Shown here piece by piece: positions 62,138 through 64,000 of a stretch of 64,000 nucleotides of DNA. The stretch is from Leptospiraceae bacterium (lineage in GTDB: Bacteria > Spirochaetota > Leptospiria > Leptospirales > Leptospiraceae). The stretch is taken from positions 806,001 through 870,000 of the forward strand of contig JACKPA010000001.1 of the NCBI GenBank assembly GCA_024233865.1. Direction: 5' to 3'. Both the position numbers and the translations under genes were made by a program. How positions within the stretch are numbered: position 1 is the first letter of the stretch; each line of letters begins with the position of its first letter. The notes under the pieces are model-generated. The model was not told the DNA's origin. It did not search any database and saw nothing but the letters and a program-made list of their open reading frames with translations.

Positions 62138-63094
62138 ATGAAGATTTATATCAATGAGCAAGTAGTAGAAAGCGTTTTAGAAAAAGAAAAAAACTTAGGT
62201 GAAGTTTTTGATGGAATATCCCAATGGATAGAATCTCAAGGAAAATATCTTGTAAATTGCTTAGTAGACGGACGAGAATTCAGTAAATCAGAGCTAAAGA
62301 ACATCGAAGTTGAAAAAGCAAATCGAATAGACTTCTATATAGGTGAAGAGATAGATTTATTAAAATCGACCCTTCAAGAAATGGATAAATACGTTGATAC
62401 GGTTGGAAATACCATTATAGGTAGAGACTCGCTAACCGACAAAGAAGCTAATGATCTAAAAGATGGTATGAATTGGATTCAATCCGTTTTACACTCAGCA
62501 GAAACCATCCTAAAACTAGAGCTTAAAAAAGTAGTTCCAACCGGCAATGGAAAGGATGTCCAAGAAATCATAGAAGGGCTAAGTGATAGAGTTGGTTCTT
62601 TGGATACAATTACGTCTATTGAAGAATTCTTGAATGATTTGAGAGAGCTTAAAATATTTATTATGGACTTGATAAATAAGATTACCGCTCTCGACATGGA
62701 TATGGATACCATCAAAAATGTGATTTCTACTTATGGAAAAAACATGGAAACTCTGAAACAGGAGTTCATTCGGGTGAATGAAAGCTACCAATCCGGAAAA
62801 GACCTAAAGGCGAATGAATTACTCAATTATTCCATTGGCAGATTGCACGTTCTTCTAGGTGCTTTTATTGCTTTGCAAAACAAACACCCTAACATGGGAA
62901 TAGACAAAATCACAATTGAAGGTGTTGCCTTTAAAGAAGTTACCACCTCCTTAAATGAATCTCTTTCCCAAGTTGCTCAAGCAATGGAAAGTAATGACAT
63001 TGTACAAGCTGGAGATATACTGGAATACGAATTACCGGAAATTTTAGATAGTTTGGTTCCCTTTATCCTGCAAATTTCTAAAAATATTGGTTGA
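62138..63094 (+). CDS. hypothetical protein downstream of fliD
   Basis: The start is taken at ATG 62138 (MKIYINEQVVES), giving about 318 residues; ATG 62114 would overlap fliD by 11 bases. The first 80 residues look like a small beta-grasp domain (FDGISQWIESQGKYLVNCLV, VDGREFSKSEL), followed by long acidic helices. No signal peptide. The fliD neighbourhood suggests a flagellar chaperone- or FliS/FlaG-like role, which is an inference only. Confidence 0.72.
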   Translation: MKIYINEQVVESVLEKEKNLGEVFDGISQWIESQGKYLVNCLVDGREFSKSELKNIEVEKANRIDFYIGEEIDLLKSTLQEMDKYVDTVGNTIIGRDSLTDKEANDLKDGMNWIQSVLHSAETILKLELKKVVPTGNGKDVQEIIEGLSDRVGSLDTITSIEEFLNDLRELKIFIMDLINKITALDMDMDTIKNVISTYGKNMETLKQEFIRVNESYQSGKDLKANELLNYSIGRLHVLLGAFIALQNKHPNMGIDKITIEGVAFKEVTTSLNESLSQVAQAMESNDIVQAGDILEYELPEILDSLVPFILQISKNIG

Positions 63095-63164
63095 AGTAAT
63101 TTATATTATCTTTTCAAAAATTTCTTGAACAAGAAGTTTGTTATTCCACACTATCCCAAATTAT

Positions 63165-64000
63165 ATGAGAATTGAACTTTCTGTTATAGATCAATGGTAT
63201 CGTTGGGGCTTAATCGCTACTACCCTTATATTGGCTGTGATCGATTTGATTTTACCGACTCCCAATGTATGGATAAATGGTTTTTTTATAGTATGTATGG
63301 CAGGTATAGTAGGGTATTTTACTAACTTCCTTGCCATTAAAATGCTTTTCCAACCCAAAAAAGGTAAAGTACTTGGCTGGGAAGGATTGGTTCCGAAAAA
63401 CCAAGCAAAAATTGCTACAAGCCTTGGTGAGAGCATACAAACCCAATTGCTCGCTCCGGACATAATACTGGATTATATATATGAACGAAACTTAATAGAA
63501 ATCGGAATCAAAAAGATCGTAACATGGGTTGACGGGCTTTTAAAAAATCAAAAATTTCGAAATACTGTTACCACAAAATTAGTATCCCTTTTAAAAGAAA
63601 AAGGTCCAGAAATTTTAAGCTCAACGTTTAATTTTTCAGAAGAAGCCCTGAAAAAAATAGCAAAAAACCCTGATGAAATTAAAAAATATTGGGAACTTGC
63701 GAGAAACAAAATTCTTGAATATATCCAAAATCAGGAAAACAGAGAAAAAATTGCAACTTTAATTATAAAAGTTATCAAAGAGGAAATTCCAAGATTATCC
63801 AAAGTTTTAAACGAAGCCCTTGAAGAATACCTAAGAGAAAAAAAAACTATTGGAGGTTTAGGCATTGGAATCAAAAAATTGATAGCCTTTGATGATGATG
63901 CCATACAAGAATTGCTGGAAAAATTTACGGAAGACCCTGAAACAAGTGATCAATTGCTAGGTGTTCTGGACATTCTTGTGGAAGAGTTTAGAGCAAATTT
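63165..64000 (+). CDS. DUF445 family membrane protein (3' end outside window)
   Basis: ATG 63165 opens a frame that runs to the window end (about 278 codons visible). It has two N-terminal membrane helices (WGLIATTLILAVIDLI; WINGFFIVCMAGIVGYFTNF) and the DUF445 hallmark GYFTNFLAIKMLFQPKK, then LGWEGLVPKNQAKIATSLGE. A long helical, charged segment follows. DUF445 proteins are membrane-bound with unknown function. It is downstream of the fliD pair by 70 bases. Confidence 0.87.
   Translation, partial: MRIELSVIDQWYRWGLIATTLILAVIDLILPTPNVWINGFFIVCMAGIVGYFTNFLAIKMLFQPKKGKVLGWEGLVPKNQAKIATSLGESIQTQLLAPDIILDYIYERNLIEIGIKKIVTWVDGLLKNQKFRNTVTTKLVSLLKEKGPEILSSTFNFSEEALKKIAKNPDEIKKYWELARNKILEYIQNQENREKIATLIIKVIKEEIPRLSKVLNEALEEYLREKKTIGGLGIGIKKLIAFDDDAIQELLEKFTEDPETSDQLLGVLDILVEEFRAN

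Noticed and set aside
1..64000. tRNA, rRNA or insertion-sequence genes
   Set aside because: No tRNA-like CCA/T-loop pattern, rRNA sequence or transposase motif was noticed, but this was by eye; tRNAscan-SE, Infernal and ISfinder would be decisive.

Overview
The window is AT-rich, gene-dense bacterial DNA that looks like a spirochaete chromosome, most likely from a Leptospira-like member of the Leptospiraceae. The reasons are several exported lipoproteins with the loose spirochaetal lipobox (ISC-G, SGC, TNC, TQC), an OmpL47-type beta-domain protein, a multi-TM/HAMP/SpoIIE/TPR phosphatase, an RCC1-repeat lipoprotein next to an adenylate cyclase and a FecR protein, and large CheA/receptor operons beside a divergent fliD. 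The lineage is an inference from protein style; no rRNA or tRNA gene was seen.

Layout. 1-4.6 kb: small conserved proteins, an MBL hydrolase, a PD-(D/E)XK-like protein, acylphosphatase and an OmpL47-type exported protein. 4.6-6.4 kb: a two-gene AAA ATPase + DUF4276/TOPRIM-like pair that resembles split OLD/PARIS-type anti-phage modules. 6.5-10.6 kb: a PLP-dependent Cys/Met enzyme, an acyl-CoA thioesterase, rsmI, a Cys-rich lipoprotein and a CcmH-like pair. 10.6-11.25 kb: decayed coding remnants. 11.3-14.3 kb: ArsA-like ATPase, LolA-like protein and LolE-like permease. 14.4-21.1 kb (minus strand): coaX, birA, a SpoIIE/TPR phosphatase, an unknown protein, a 59-aa lipoprotein and holA. 21.2-23 kb: rpmF, plsX, secG. 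23-25.5 kb: a hybrid kinase with a FixL-like PAS domain, and a thioesterase. 25.7-27.6 kb: PC4-like protein, folE, hemJ, TetR.

27.67-39.4 kb is the first chemotaxis operon: cheA (two CheW-like domains, no P2), cheW, a ParA-like ATPase coupled to a soluble poly-HAMP receptor, cheY, cheB, cheR, cheY, two receiver-like/ATPase proteins with degenerate receivers, and a START-domain protein. 39.7-45.4 kb: RCC1 lipoprotein, class III cyclase, FecR protein and a FN3-like/DUF5683-like protein. 45.4-52.7 kb: a decayed AAA/PD-(D/E)XK gene, an NAPE-PLD-like hydrolase, a metal-site-deficient amidohydrolase relative, a regulatory ATPase, a glycosyltransferase, a lipoprotein, two palindromes, another PD-(D/E)XK-like protein, and thiD. 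52.8-54.1 kb: a DNA methyltransferase lying between thiD and a partial copy of the thiD 5' end and promoter.

54.2-60.1 kb is the second chemotaxis operon (CHASE3 receptor, cheW, cheA, an intact-receiver paralogue of the receiver/ATPase family, cheY). It leads into fliD, an unknown flagellar neighbour and a DUF445 membrane protein cut by the window end.

The most interesting signals are: (i) the three-member receiver/GFG-domain/ATPase family embedded in both chemotaxis operons; (ii) the ParA plus cytoplasmic poly-HAMP receptor pair, with a 543-bp in-frame tandem duplication; (iii) the AAA + DUF4276 pair; and (iv) the thiD 5' duplication that brackets a DNA methyltransferase.
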